From positions 1 through 64,000 of the forward strand of contig CAJUNR010000020.1 of assembly GCA_910587765.1 (NCBI GenBank): a stretch of DNA of 64,000 nt, in the 5' to 3' direction. The notes beneath the pieces are model-generated. The model did not search any database and was not told the origin of the DNA. It was given only the letters and a program-made list of their open reading frames with translations. Of the stretch, positions 24,633 to 33,540 are shown one piece after another (the stretch's first letter is position 1; every line of letters begins with the position of its first letter). The translations under genes and the position numbers were made by a program. This stretch comes from an uncultured Lachnospiraceae bacterium (lineage in GTDB: Bacteria > Bacillota > Clostridia > Lachnospirales > Lachnospiraceae).

Positions 24633-25079
24633 TTACTCATCCTCCTCTTCCATATCTCCCCAGACCGCATCCTCTGGAATCAGTCCTTTTTCAATCATGA
24701 AGTCCATCTGGCTGTCTGTAAAGGAAAGTTTCTCAAGACCATAGATTCCGTTTTCGATATTTCGAGTCAGTTTACGGTTCATTGCTTCCCTCATCTTCCA
24801 GTTTTCATGCATCCGGATTTTTGTATAGGGCGGTGGATTGCCGTCTGTCTTGTTGCATTGCGGTATGGTATATTTGCCGTCACGTATTTTTAATTCCGGA
24901 ATGATTGTGCCCACCCCTGTAATCTGAACGCGTTCTCCGTTCATCATGGATTTTCGTATCTCGTCCGAATACATTTTGAGTATTTCCTTAATCATCTGAT
25001 GCTTGTAAACTGGATTGTCTTCCCGTTTGCAGATTCTCGCTGCCATCTGGTTTTCGTTTACGGTTGGTTTTCTTGTCAT
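24633..25079 (-). CDS. HU/IHF-like protein with extended tail
   Basis: A 148-residue protein. Residues about 22-75 fit the HU-like dimer fold (KHQMIKEILKMYSDEIRKSM then VQITGVGTIIPELK), but the usual DNA-arm RNP motif is missing, and an extra C-terminal domain of 60 residues follows. The start is the ATG behind GAGGAGG; the frame upstream is a low-complexity run. It heads the leftward group that includes the phage-like protein and the HU gene. Confidence 0.6.
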   Translation of the reverse strand: MTRKPTVNENQMAARICKREDNPVYKHQMIKEILKMYSDEIRKSMMNGERVQITGVGTIIPELKIRDGKYTIPQCNKTDGNPPPYTKIRMHENWKMREAMNRKLTRNIENGIYGLEKLSFTDSQMDFMIEKGLIPEDAVWGDMEEEDE

Positions 25080-25495
25080 AGGTTGTGTTCCTCCTCTGGA
25101 ATTTTTATTGTAATTTTTTTGTTTTGTTTTTTGATTATGATCTTGTTTCTGAAACAATTTGGTGTGTTGGATTAGATTTGAGTGATTGGAGATTATTACT
25201 GAGAGCGGGATGGATGCTATGAAATGAGGTTTTCATGTTACGGGAAATACGATTGATGAGTTGACAACGAATGCAAATATGGTACATGAAATGCCGCTGT
25301 AAGGCTCTGTGCGGCTCATACAGACGTTTGAAGATTACAGGAAGGGTTTTCTATGCAGATGATTTTCAGGCACTAAAATAAGCCCATGATCTGTCATGTA
25401 AGTATGATTGATCGTGGACTTATTCAGATGTCCGATATTAAGTTGTAATGCATACATGATTGCAAGGATCTGTACTGTCTACTATATGTATATGC
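25080..25495. other. Right end of the accessory island
   Basis: About 400 bases without a convincing gene. AATAAGCCCATGATC and GATCGTGGACTTATT form a hairpin near 25375-25424. The island ends close to 25493, where the interrupted carboxypeptidase frame begins. The attachment-site core cannot be defined because the left end is outside the window. Confidence 0.6.
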
Positions 25496-25966
25496 TACAC
25501 ACGCATCATTCGCGCTGGCCACCGCGATGCATTTGAGCATCGTCTCCACCGTCTGCTGCTCAAATGCTTCCAGATAGACCTGGGAACCGCCCATTGAGGC
25601 TGCATGCTCGGAAACGGTCACGGTGTCGGAAAGCGCGATCTTCCCCTCCTCTATGGCTTCCAGAATGAGTAGCATCGTCATAATCTTGGTCACACTTGCC
25701 GGATGGATTTTCTCATCCTCCGCCTTCCCCATCAGAACCGTTCCCGTGGACACCTCCATCAGAAGCGCATGCGGGGCCGCAACCTCCGCCACAACCTGAT
25801 GGCCGGAGGCATCCGTTTCCTCCGCCAAAGCCTCCCCTGTCTCTTCTGTATCTCCCTCCCGTACGCCGGTCTCCTGTTCCGACGGAACCGCCGGTTCTTC
25901 CGCCACCGCCGTCACCGGCAAGAAAACCAGTGCCGGAATCAGCATCCATATACACAGTCTTTTCAG
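25424..25966 (-). pseudogene. D-alanyl-D-alanine carboxypeptidase gene cut by the island
   Basis: The 5' half of a DacF-type PBP5-like gene. A signal peptide (WMLIPALVFLPVTAVA) and a low-complexity Glu-rich linker are followed by the serine-peptidase domain with SxxK (ASVTKIM) and SxN (ASANDAC). Right after SxN the frame leaves the family pattern and reads about 20 residues of island DNA to a stop, so the KTG motif and the C-terminal domain are gone and the product cannot work. The start is uncertain: no good ATG has a Shine-Dalgarno site, and a CTG behind GAGGTG (25966) is plausible. The missing half presumably lies beyond the left edge. Confidence 0.82.
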
Positions 25967-26064
25967 AATATCACCTCGGAACTCCTTTTTATATGTGTAG
26001 CAGAAAAACCGGAAAATATGCATAAAAGCCGAAGAATCCCCGCACGGATCCTCCGGCTTCTTCC

Positions 26065-26550
26065 TTACAGCATCAGAAGACAGGAGATCAGAATCCCCAG
26101 GATGCACCCCGCCCCGACCTGCAAGGGCGTATGTCCTACAAATTCCTTCAGACTCGCCTCCCAGAACTCGTACATACGGTCATTTTTCTTAAATGCCTCC
26201 ACGAATCCTTCCGTCCGGAAAAATTCGATCATCTCATTCAGGACTTTTCCCTGTCTGCCGGTCTCCATACGGACGCCCATGGCGTCATGCATGACAATAA
26301 TGGCCAACATACAGGCAATCGCAAATTCAAAGGATTGTGCACCGTAGAGAATCCCGGAGGCGGTCGCCATGGCGCTGACCGTCGCGGAATGCCCGCTCGG
26401 CATACCGCCGTCTCCTACCATGCGCTCCCAGCGCAGTTCGCGGTTCACCAGCGCATAGATGACCGTTTTCATCACCTGCGCCACCGCCCAGCCGCAGATT
26501 CCGCAGATCAGTATTTTATTATTCAGAAGGGTTCTGAAAAAGTTGCCCAT
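26065..26550 (-). CDS. Divergent PAP2 family membrane protein (YuiD-like)
   Basis: A 161-residue membrane protein of the DUF212 family. It holds the conserved MPSGHSATVSA motif of acid phosphatases with a PAP2-like His, but the full phosphatase triad is modified. Three or four hydrophobic segments are seen. Orthologues in plants and bacteria affect photosynthesis or phosphatase activity, without firm biochemistry. The chosen ATG lies ten bases from GGAGT; another ATG nine bases earlier overlaps that site. Confidence 0.85.
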   Translation of the reverse strand: MGNFFRTLLNNKILICGICGWAVAQVMKTVIYALVNRELRWERMVGDGGMPSGHSATVSAMATASGILYGAQSFEFAIACMLAIIVMHDAMGVRMETGRQGKVLNEMIEFFRTEGFVEAFKKNDRMYEFWEASLKEFVGHTPLQVGAGCILGILISCLLML

Positions 26551-26632
26551 TTTCTCCATACTCCAATCGAAAAGAATCCCGCCCCCAAAAGCCTCGCAGA
26601 GAAGTCCCGGGAACTTTCCTATGATGTAAGAA

Positions 26633-26658
26633 ATGCCTTGACTTCACAGTCAAGGCAT
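26633..26658 (-). terminator. Perfect 11-bp hairpin after rpsU
   Basis: ATGCCTTGACT and AGTCAAGGCAT with a 4-base loop lie 13 bases after the rpsU stop, with a short T-rich tail on the minus strand. Confidence 0.8.
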
Positions 26659-26670
26659 CACTGCACAATT

Positions 26671-26847
26671 TTAATTATATTTACGCTTTCTGGCAGCTTC
26701 GGATTTTTTCTTGCGTTTTACGCTCGGTTTCTCGTAATGTTCTCTTTTGCGGATTTCCTGCTGGATTCCAGCTTTCGCACAGTTTCTCTTGAAACGACGT
26801 AATGCGCTATCCAAAGTCTCGTTCTCTTTAACGATCACGTTTGACAT
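26671..26847 (-). CDS. rpsU: 30S ribosomal protein S21
   Basis: A 58-residue, highly basic protein with the bS21 pattern: VIVKENETLDSALRRFKRNC, then AGIQQEIRKREHYEKP, and a Lys/Arg-rich tail. It is a component of the 30S subunit involved in initiation. It has a consensus sigma-A promoter (TTGACA, 17 bases, TATAAT) about 80 bases upstream and a hairpin terminator right after, so it forms a monocistronic unit. Length matches the family. Confidence 0.97.
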   Translation of the reverse strand: MSNVIVKENETLDSALRRFKRNCAKAGIQQEIRKREHYEKPSVKRKKKSEAARKRKYN

Positions 26848-26923
26848 AGTATCACACCTAACCTCCCTCCAGTTGTGTATTGTGCCAAATACAACTGTCT
26901 GGGTATTTTATTGCACTGCATCT

Positions 26924-26952
26924 ATTATAGGCGGTATGGCATCTTTTGTCAA
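26924..26952 (-). promoter_or_regulatory. Sigma-A promoter of rpsU
   Basis: Perfect TTGACA and TATAAT hexamers are 17 bases apart on the minus strand. Confidence 0.88.
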
Positions 26953-27000
26953 TATCTTTTTTGACTTTATCTACATAATTTTTCAAAGGAAACGCTTTTA

Positions 27001-28284
27001 TCAGCGTTTCCCAAAAAATGCACGCATCACATCCAGCGTGCGCCGGATATCCTCTTCCGTATGCGCCGCCGAGAGGAACATCGCTTCAAACTGCGAGGGC
27101 GCAAGATAGACGCCGTGTTCCAGCATGTGACGGAAATAGCGCGCAAACGCCTTTGTATCGGACCGCTTCGCGCCGGCATAATCCGTCACCGGCCCGGGGG
27201 TGAAGAACAGGCAGCCGAGAGAGCCGGCCGCGTTGACCTGATAAGGAAGCTCCATCTCTTCGCACAGGGAGCGCATGCCGCCGAAAAGCTGACTGCCCAG
27301 CTCCTCAAGCCTTCTGTAAATCTGCGGATGTTCTTTCAGAAAGGTAAGCTGGGCAAGCCCCGCCGCCATGGCTACCGGATTGCCGCTTAACGTTCCCGCC
27401 TGATAGACACTGCCCACCGGGGCGACCACTTCCATGATTCCGCGTTTTCCTCCGTACGCGCCCACCGGCATGCCTCCGCCGATGATCTTGCCGTACGTCG
27501 TCAAATCCGCCTCGACTCCGAAATATTCCTGCGCGCCGGCCTGCGCCAGCCGGAAACCGGTAATGACTTCGTCAAAGATCAGCACACTTCCGTTCTCCGT
27601 GCAGAGCCGGCGGAGCTTCTGTAAAAATCCGTCTTCCGGAGGAACTACGCCCATATTGGCGCCCACGGGCTCGATGATCACCGCCGCGATCTCCCCGGCA
27701 AACGCGTCGAAAAGCTTCTCCACACCGGAAATGTCATTATAGGCGGCCAGCAGCGTATCCTGCGTGCATCCTTTCGGCACCCCGGAGCTGTCCGGCACTC
27801 CCGCCGTCATCACGCCCGAGCCCGCCTTCACCAGCATGGCGTCGCTGTGCCCGTGATAGCAGCCCTCAAATTTGATAATCTTGTCCCTGCCCGTATATCC
27901 TCTCGCCGCGCGGACCGCACTCATCACGGCTTCCGTCCCGGAATTTACCATCCGCACCATCTCGACCGAAGGCACCATACTGCAGATCAGGCGCGCCATA
28001 TCCACTTCCGCTTCTGTAGCCGCCCCGAAGCTTAACCCTTTCCGACAGGCCTCCTCCACCTTCTCGAGAACTGCCGGATGGGCGTGCCCGAGAATCATGG
28101 GTCCCCAGGAGCCGACATAATCCAGATAGCGGTTCCCGTCCGCATCCGTCAGATACGCGCCCTCTGCCGACGCGATAAAACGCGGAGTCATGCCCACAGA
28201 GCCGAATGCGCGAACCGGAGAATTTACGCCGCCCGGTATGAGCGTCACCGCTTCCTGAAAGAGTCTTTCCGATTCTGTCATCAT
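27001..28284 (-). CDS. hemL: Glutamate-1-semialdehyde 2,1-aminomutase
   Basis: A 427-residue PLP enzyme that converts glutamate-1-semialdehyde to 5-aminolevulinate, the first committed precursor of tetrapyrroles in the C5 pathway. It shows SGTEAVMSAVRAARG, the PLP-binding Asp region (LIFDEVITGFR), and the lysine motif TYGKIIGGGMPVGAYGG. Length is standard. The ATG overlaps the hemB stop by four bases. It forms a short operon with hemB and a precorrin-2 dehydrogenase; the rest of the pathway (hemA, hemC, hemD) is not in this window. Confidence 0.97.
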   Translation of the reverse strand: MMTESERLFQEAVTLIPGGVNSPVRAFGSVGMTPRFIASAEGAYLTDADGNRYLDYVGSWGPMILGHAHPAVLEKVEEACRKGLSFGAATEAEVDMARLICSMVPSVEMVRMVNSGTEAVMSAVRAARGYTGRDKIIKFEGCYHGHSDAMLVKAGSGVMTAGVPDSSGVPKGCTQDTLLAAYNDISGVEKLFDAFAGEIAAVIIEPVGANMGVVPPEDGFLQKLRRLCTENGSVLIFDEVITGFRLAQAGAQEYFGVEADLTTYGKIIGGGMPVGAYGGKRGIMEVVAPVGSVYQAGTLSGNPVAMAAGLAQLTFLKEHPQIYRRLEELGSQLFGGMRSLCEEMELPYQVNAAGSLGCLFFTPGPVTDYAGAKRSDTKAFARYFRHMLEHGVYLAPSQFEAMFLSAAHTEEDIRRTLDVMRAFFGKR

Positions 28285-29264
28285 CCGATCCTCCCTTCTG
28301 TCATATACTCCGCGATCTCCTTCGCGTAATAGGTCATATAGATGTCCACGCCCGCCCGATAGGCGCAGGCCGCCATCTCGCAGAGGATCGCCGCCTCATC
28401 CACGTATCCGAGCTTCGCCCCCGCCTTTACCATGGCATATTCCCCGCTGACGCTGTAAGCGGCCATGGGCACGTCCGTCGCGTCCTTGATCTCCCGCACC
28501 ATATCCAGATAGGACATGGCCGGTTTGACCATGATGATATCGGCGCCTTCCTCAATGTCCAAAAGCGCCTCCTTCATCCCCTCTCTGCGGTTGTGATAAT
28601 CCATCTGGTAGCTCTTCCGGTCCCCGAAAGCCGGCGCGCTGCCCGCCGCGTCCCGGAACGGTCCGTAAAATGCGGAAGCATATTTCACCGCATAGGACAT
28701 GATCGGCGTCGTCAGAAATCCGTGCCGGTCAAGCGCCTCCCGGATCGCCGCGATATGTCCGTCCATCATGTCGGAAGGCGCCACCATATCCGCGCCCGCC
28801 TGCACCTGTGAGACCGCAATCTGCGCAAGCTTCTCCAGTGTCAGATCATTGTCCACATAATCTCCCCTGAGAATGCCGCAATGACCGTGGCTCGTATATT
28901 CGCACATACAGACGTCCCCGATATAGAACAGATCCGGGACCTCTCTCCTGGCCTTCTCCAGCGCCCTCTGGATGATCCCGTCGCACGCGTAGGCCCCGCT
29001 TCCGCTCTCGTCTTTATGGTCCGGAATCCCGAACAGCATCACGTTCCCTACCCCGGCATCCGCCATCTCCGTCAGAATCTCCGGCATCCGGTCCACGCTG
29101 TAGCGGAACTGCCCGGGCATGGTCGGAATCTCTTCTTTCAGATTCTCTCCGTCCTTCACAAACATGGGATAGACCAGAGAGCTTTTATCCATCCGCGTCT
29201 CCCGCACCATCTTTCTGAGCTTTGCCGTCGTCCGAAGCCTCCTCGGCCTGATTGTCATATCCAT
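28281..29264 (-). CDS. hemB: Porphobilinogen synthase (5-aminolevulinate dehydratase)
   Basis: A 327-residue enzyme that joins two 5-aminolevulinates to form porphobilinogen. It has the N-terminal RPRRLR region, the metal-binding cysteine cluster in DVCMCEYTSHGHCG, and the active-site lysines in SYAVKYASAFYGPFRDA and IIMVKPAMSYLD. Its start lies 80 bases inside the preceding gene, which is fixed by the conserved RPRRLR motif and by hemL overlap downstream. Confidence 0.97.
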   Translation of the reverse strand: MDMTIRPRRLRTTAKLRKMVRETRMDKSSLVYPMFVKDGENLKEEIPTMPGQFRYSVDRMPEILTEMADAGVGNVMLFGIPDHKDESGSGAYACDGIIQRALEKARREVPDLFYIGDVCMCEYTSHGHCGILRGDYVDNDLTLEKLAQIAVSQVQAGADMVAPSDMMDGHIAAIREALDRHGFLTTPIMSYAVKYASAFYGPFRDAAGSAPAFGDRKSYQMDYHNRREGMKEALLDIEEGADIIMVKPAMSYLDMVREIKDATDVPMAAYSVSGEYAMVKAGAKLGYVDEAAILCEMAACAYRAGVDIYMTYYAKEIAEYMTEGRIG

Positions 29265-29718
29265 CTTCTTCTACCTCTCTTCGTATTCGGTCCGTCCATT
29301 TTTTCGCCAGACTGTGAGCCGCTCCGCCGGCATGAACGCCGATCACCAGCTCCCCCTTTGAGGCAATTCCCGGAAAATGGAAATCACAGAGCTCCCTGTC
29401 GCTGCAGACGTTGACCGGGATCTTCTTCTCCCGGCATTCCGCACAGATTCTCTCGTTGACGCCGGCATCGTTCGTCGCCGCGAGCACCATGAACGTATCC
29501 GCCGGAATCGTTCCCGGCTCATACATTTCCTCCCGAAGGAGAAGTTTTCCCTGCGAGGCCGCCTCGTGGATCCGCCCGGACGCCTCCGGCGCGTGAACCG
29601 TAAGGCGCGGCGAAAAGGCCAGCAGAGTCTCCACCCGGCGGGCCGCGATCCGGCCCGCACCGTATACGTGAATCTCTCTGTCGGTCAGATCCAGAAAAAC
29701 CGGAAACCTCTTCGCCAT
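29185..29718 (-). CDS. Precorrin-2 dehydrogenase / sirohydrochlorin ferrochelatase-like
   Basis: A 177-residue NAD-binding protein: FPVFLDLTDREIHVYGAGRIAARRVETLL with the Gly-x-Gly-x-x-Ala motif, then FMVLAATNDAGVNERICAEC and PVNVCSDRELCDFHFPGIA, as in the N-terminal half of CysG and in bacterial SirC/Met8 enzymes of siroheme synthesis. The start is the ATG behind GGAGGAG. The last 25 residues are a charged tail that overlaps hemB by 80 bases, an unusual length. Confidence 0.85.
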   Translation of the reverse strand: MAKRFPVFLDLTDREIHVYGAGRIAARRVETLLAFSPRLTVHAPEASGRIHEAASQGKLLLREEMYEPGTIPADTFMVLAATNDAGVNERICAECREKKIPVNVCSDRELCDFHFPGIASKGELVIGVHAGGAAHSLAKKWTDRIRREVEEDGYDNQAEEASDDGKAQKDGAGDADG

Positions 29719-29856
29719 CCTTACTCCTCCGTCTGTCAAAACCGTGCTCTGCGCTCACGCAGGCAGAATCTTTTATTCCGCAGCCGCCCGACTTTCGCCG
29801 GAAGGCCCTTTCGTCCGTCAAAGGTTTCGGAAAAAACAGAAACGTTTCTCACTGCT

Positions 29857-29885
29857 ATTATAGTTTCTTTCCCGGCTGCGGACAA
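29857..29885 (-). promoter_or_regulatory. Sigma-A-like promoter of the hem operon
   Basis: TTGTCC and TATAAT on the minus strand are 17 bases apart, about 140 bases upstream of the precorrin-2 dehydrogenase gene. Confidence 0.65.
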
Positions 29886-29911
29886 CTGTTTTTTTCTTTT
29901 GTCTCTTCCTT

Positions 29912-32242
29912 TTATCTTTTCCAGTCAATAAGCACTTTGAAGAGATCGCCGTCTATCTCCACCTTGAAAGTCCCGTTCTGCAGTTCCACAAAGCTCTGGG
30001 CAATCGCCAGCCCCAGGCCGCTGCCCTCCGTATTGCGGGACAGGTCTCCGCGGACAAAACGCTCCGTGATCTCATCCGCAGAGAAATTCATCTCCGTGGC
30101 GGACATGTTCTTGAAACTCACGGAAACCTCCGTTTCCATATCCTTCAGATCAATGTAGACCCGGGAATGGGGCATGGAATATTTCAGAATATTCTGGACC
30201 AGATTCTCCATCACCCGGAACGTTCTCTGCGGATCCAGCGTCAGGATACACTTTTCCTCCGGCAGATTCCAGCGGAAATCCAGCGTACTCTCCCCGATTT
30301 TGTCCTCATTTTCCAGCCGGACCTGTTTCATCAGGCTGACCAGCTCCACTTCCTCAAAGTTCATGACAATGTTGTCGGAAGCGGCCTTGCTCACTTCAAA
30401 AAGATCTTCGATCAGCGCCTTCAGTCTCTGAGACTTTTTATCCAGCGTTTCGATATAATCTCCTCGTTCCGCCTCCGTGATCCCTTCCTTTTTCAGAAGG
30501 TCCACATAAGTAATGATGGCCGTCAGCGGCGTCTTCAGGTCGTGAGACACATTGGTGATCAGTTCGGTCTTCATATTCCGGCTGCGGACTTCGTCGCTGA
30601 CCGCCCGGCGGAAACCGTTGCGGATGGAAGTCAGCTCATCCCGTATGGGATTGAACAGGCCCATATCTTCCTCTGTCGAGGCGTTCAGATCTCCCGACGC
30701 AATTGTCCGCGTCACCTGCAGCAGTTTCTCGTAGTTTCCCTGAATCTCAGCGCATTTCTTCTTGATCAGCACATAGAGAAGAATCGTATAAACGACGGCG
30801 CCCGCTATGCCGCCGATCCAGATACAGCAGAGAGCCGCCACGACCACGCCGTTTAATCCCACTACTTTCCAGATGTTGCTGGTCAGATTCTCATCCAGTT
30901 TCACGTCGGTTGCCCAGTACCAGAATTTCAGCCAGATTTTCTTCAGCCATCTGCAGAAATGGAGGCAGAGCATGTTCTCCCGGAGCGTCCGGATCGGATG
31001 TGTCATATAAGGCAGCACCGACGCCGCCAGCCAGTACCAGCAGAACGCGAAGCAGAACCAGAACACCCAGATAAAGACCGTCGACACGGACTGCGCGGCT
31101 CCTCCGAAACCAATGGCGGCTAAATCCTCCACAATGTCGGACTTCATGGAATAAACTCCGAAATCCGTCATGGCAAACGCCCCGGTCGCCAGAAAGCCGA
31201 TACAACCCGCATACAGCACCAGTTCGGTGGGCAGCCGGAACAGACGATTCTCCCGAAGCCTCAGTCCCGGAACATTCTGCAGAACCACCGCCAGCAGCAT
31301 CATCACGACGGCAATTCCGAGGACGCTGATGACATAACCGCTCATCTGATAGGCTCTGCGTTCGACCCAGTACTCCTGCCAGAGATAATCGCCGTACGCA
31401 TCCTCGCCCTGGATCGTAAAGACAAAGGACGTGTTCTGGATCGGCGGAGCCGGGAGCAGCTTCAGAAGCTGATCGTTGCGCTGCGCCTCCGCATAGAGAT
31501 CCTCGGGTTCGCTTTCAACATCAGGAATTACGCTTTCCTCCCATTCTTCCGCCCGCTCCTCGACCGTGGCGACGGTATCGTAATCGTAAGCCGGCTCCCC
31601 CTCATACTCGATGCCGGAATCAGCCATCCCGTTGTCTTCCATCAGCCGGGCCATCGACGCCTGCTGAAGATAGTGGAGTACCTCCTCCTCGTTCATCTCA
31701 AATCCCCAGGATTCCCGGATGCCGGGAACGCCTCTGCTGTCGTACTGGATGACGAGTCCCGACTGATCATATTCCATGGCATCCTTACTGTTTCCGTAAA
31801 TCGCACCGCTCAGATACCCGTCGTTTCCGAAATCTCTCGACGGACCGGAACCATAGCTTCCATACCCATAGAGACTCTGCAGCGTCGAATACTGATTGCG
31901 CATATTTTTCATGAGCCGCGTCGAGGCTTCTTTAATCCGTTTCTGGTCTTCCTCCGAAAACTTACTCATATCATAATTCTGAGTAAAATAAGTATAGGCG
32001 TCCATATCCGGCGTCATCTCATAATTCATGTAATAGACGGAGGAAAGCAGATACCGCTTGAAATCGTCATCCAGCTCGAATAACGGATCCTTCTCCTGTT
32101 CCGCCTCATACTCCTGCTGCATCGTCTTCAGTTTCTCCGACGCTCTCTCCCGAAAAAACGGATAGGCGTTGCACATGGCCGTCGCCGCCACCGCCGCGCA
32201 CAGAAGGACCGGCAGTAGCCCTTTCAGACTGCTTTTATGCAT
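29912..32242 (-). CDS. Multi-membrane-segment sensor histidine kinase
   Basis: About 776 residues. An N-terminal membrane helix is followed by a long outer domain (about 40-300), then several membrane segments, and a cytosolic kinase: the HisKA box VSHDLKTPLTAIITYVDLLKK with the phospho-accepting His, then the ATPase with N-box (ENLVQNILKYS) and G-box (GSGLGLAIA). It is preceded by an OmpR-type regulator, whose stop it overlaps or follows by about 20 bases. The signal sensed is unknown; the Tyr/Asp-rich outer domain shows no known fold. The start is uncertain among two in-frame ATGs. Confidence 0.9.
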   Translation of the reverse strand: MHKSSLKGLLPVLLCAAVAATAMCNAYPFFRERASEKLKTMQQEYEAEQEKDPLFELDDDFKRYLLSSVYYMNYEMTPDMDAYTYFTQNYDMSKFSEEDQKRIKEASTRLMKNMRNQYSTLQSLYGYGSYGSGPSRDFGNDGYLSGAIYGNSKDAMEYDQSGLVIQYDSRGVPGIRESWGFEMNEEEVLHYLQQASMARLMEDNGMADSGIEYEGEPAYDYDTVATVEERAEEWEESVIPDVESEPEDLYAEAQRNDQLLKLLPAPPIQNTSFVFTIQGEDAYGDYLWQEYWVERRAYQMSGYVISVLGIAVVMMLLAVVLQNVPGLRLRENRLFRLPTELVLYAGCIGFLATGAFAMTDFGVYSMKSDIVEDLAAIGFGGAAQSVSTVFIWVFWFCFAFCWYWLAASVLPYMTHPIRTLRENMLCLHFCRWLKKIWLKFWYWATDVKLDENLTSNIWKVVGLNGVVVAALCCIWIGGIAGAVVYTILLYVLIKKKCAEIQGNYEKLLQVTRTIASGDLNASTEEDMGLFNPIRDELTSIRNGFRRAVSDEVRSRNMKTELITNVSHDLKTPLTAIITYVDLLKKEGITEAERGDYIETLDKKSQRLKALIEDLFEVSKAASDNIVMNFEEVELVSLMKQVRLENEDKIGESTLDFRWNLPEEKCILTLDPQRTFRVMENLVQNILKYSMPHSRVYIDLKDMETEVSVSFKNMSATEMNFSADEITERFVRGDLSRNTEGSGLGLAIAQSFVELQNGTFKVEIDGDLFKVLIDWKR

Positions 32243-32261
32243 CGTCAGGAACTCTTTTCTC

Positions 32262-32972
32262 TCATTGTTTTTCCATTTTATAGCCAACACCCCACACCAC
32301 CTTTAAATATTTTGGATTTTTTGGATTGATCTCGATCTTTTCACGGATATTCCGCACATGGACCATAATCGTATCGGAATTTACCGCTTTCTCATTCCAG
32401 ACCCGTTCGTAGATCTCATCCGCGGAAAACACTCTCCCCGGATGTTTCATCAGCAGGAGCAGGATCCGGTATTCCATCGGCGTCACCTTGACGGGCGCGC
32501 CGTCCACCCGCAGCTCCACTTTCTCCTCGTCCAGCTCCAGGCCGCCGATCCGGTACACATGGCCCTCTTCCCGGCTGCCGCTTTCCAGTTTCTCCAGATA
32601 ACGGCTGTAACGCCGAAGCTGGGAATTGACTCTCGCCAGAAGTTCCAGCGGCGTAAACGGCTTCGTCACATAGTCGTCGGCGCCCATATTAAGCCCGAGG
32701 ATTTTATCCACTTCTTCGGATTTGGCCGACAGCATGATCACCGGAAAATCATAGTCTCTGCGCATTTCCATGACCATCTGAATCCCGTCCTTTCTGGGCA
32801 TCATCACATCCACAATCGCCAGATGAATCTCTTCCCGGTAGATAATCTCCAGTCCTTCGATTCCGTCCGCCGCCTTATAGACCTCATAACCCTGACTTTT
32901 TAAGTAAATCTCGATTCCGTCCCGGATCTCCTTGTCGTCTTCCACTACCAGCACATGATATTTCTCTATCAT
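32262..32972 (-). CDS. OmpR-family response regulator
   Basis: A 236-residue protein with a receiver domain (VLVVEDDKEIRDG, phospho-acceptor in AIVDVMMPRKDG, Lys in VTKPFTPLELLARV) and a C-terminal winged helix (VTPMEYRILLLLMKHPGRVFS and VNSDTIMVHVRNIREKIE). The start is the ATG behind GAGGGAG; a frame extension upstream lacks a better site. It is the cognate regulator of the histidine kinase encoded directly after it. Target genes are not indicated. Confidence 0.94.
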   Translation of the reverse strand: MIEKYHVLVVEDDKEIRDGIEIYLKSQGYEVYKAADGIEGLEIIYREEIHLAIVDVMMPRKDGIQMVMEMRRDYDFPVIMLSAKSEEVDKILGLNMGADDYVTKPFTPLELLARVNSQLRRYSRYLEKLESGSREEGHVYRIGGLELDEEKVELRVDGAPVKVTPMEYRILLLLMKHPGRVFSADEIYERVWNEKAVNSDTIMVHVRNIREKIEINPKNPKYLKVVWGVGYKMEKQ

Positions 32973-33267
32973 CTTTTCTCCCTCTTCTTTCTTCATAGGC
33001 TCTTCATTCTGCCGCTCCTTTCGCCATAACGCCGATTTTCCCGTTCTGACTTGTATTCTATGGGCAGAATCTTAAAAACAAATGCAGGTATTTCTAAAGA
33101 ATTCCTGAAGAACGCCTGCATATTTTTCTTATTGTATCACATATTAACAAAAACGTCCTTTCTAAAATTCTGAATCGTCGTTCCAGGCGCCGACAGGAGT
33201 ATTGTCCGCACCCGAGCCTTCAGCCTGATGCTGGCTGATTAATTAAAAATTAAAGAAGGAGAGTCTC

Positions 33268-33468
33268 ATGAATAAAGAATCCGCGAAAGCTTCCGTAACT
33301 CCGAAAGAATACGGCCGTCTACCCCTTTGCTCCGCTCAGGATATGACCGGACTCATCCCCGCAGGACCTGTGGGAGAAGAAGAAATGGAAGACTACGAAG
33401 AATTGTATCCGTTTCTGCCGAAAGTTCCGGAAAAAGATACGGCAAAGGCAGTGAAGGACGAACCCTGA
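33268..33468 (+). CDS. Small hypothetical protein
   Basis: A 66-residue acidic protein with the segment EYGRLPLCSAQDMTGLIPAGP and EEEMEDYEELYPFLPKVPE. AGAAGGAG precedes the ATG. It is a single-gene unit with a terminator whose left arm lies within its last codons. No family is recognised; it may be a short secreted or coat-associated peptide, but nothing proves this. Confidence 0.6.
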   Translation: MNKESAKASVTPKEYGRLPLCSAQDMTGLIPAGPVGEEEMEDYEELYPFLPKVPEKDTAKAVKDEP

Positions 33469-33479
33469 CTGCCTTTGCC
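33441..33479 (+). terminator. Perfect 12-bp hairpin terminator
   Basis: GGCAAAGGCAGT and ACTGCCTTTGCC form a perfect stem around the stop codon, followed by a T-rich stretch. Confidence 0.88.
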
Positions 33480-33540
33480 GGACTTTTGTATCATATTTTT
33501 CCAGACGCTTTGCTGCGGGACCATGCCGGATCCCCCTGTT

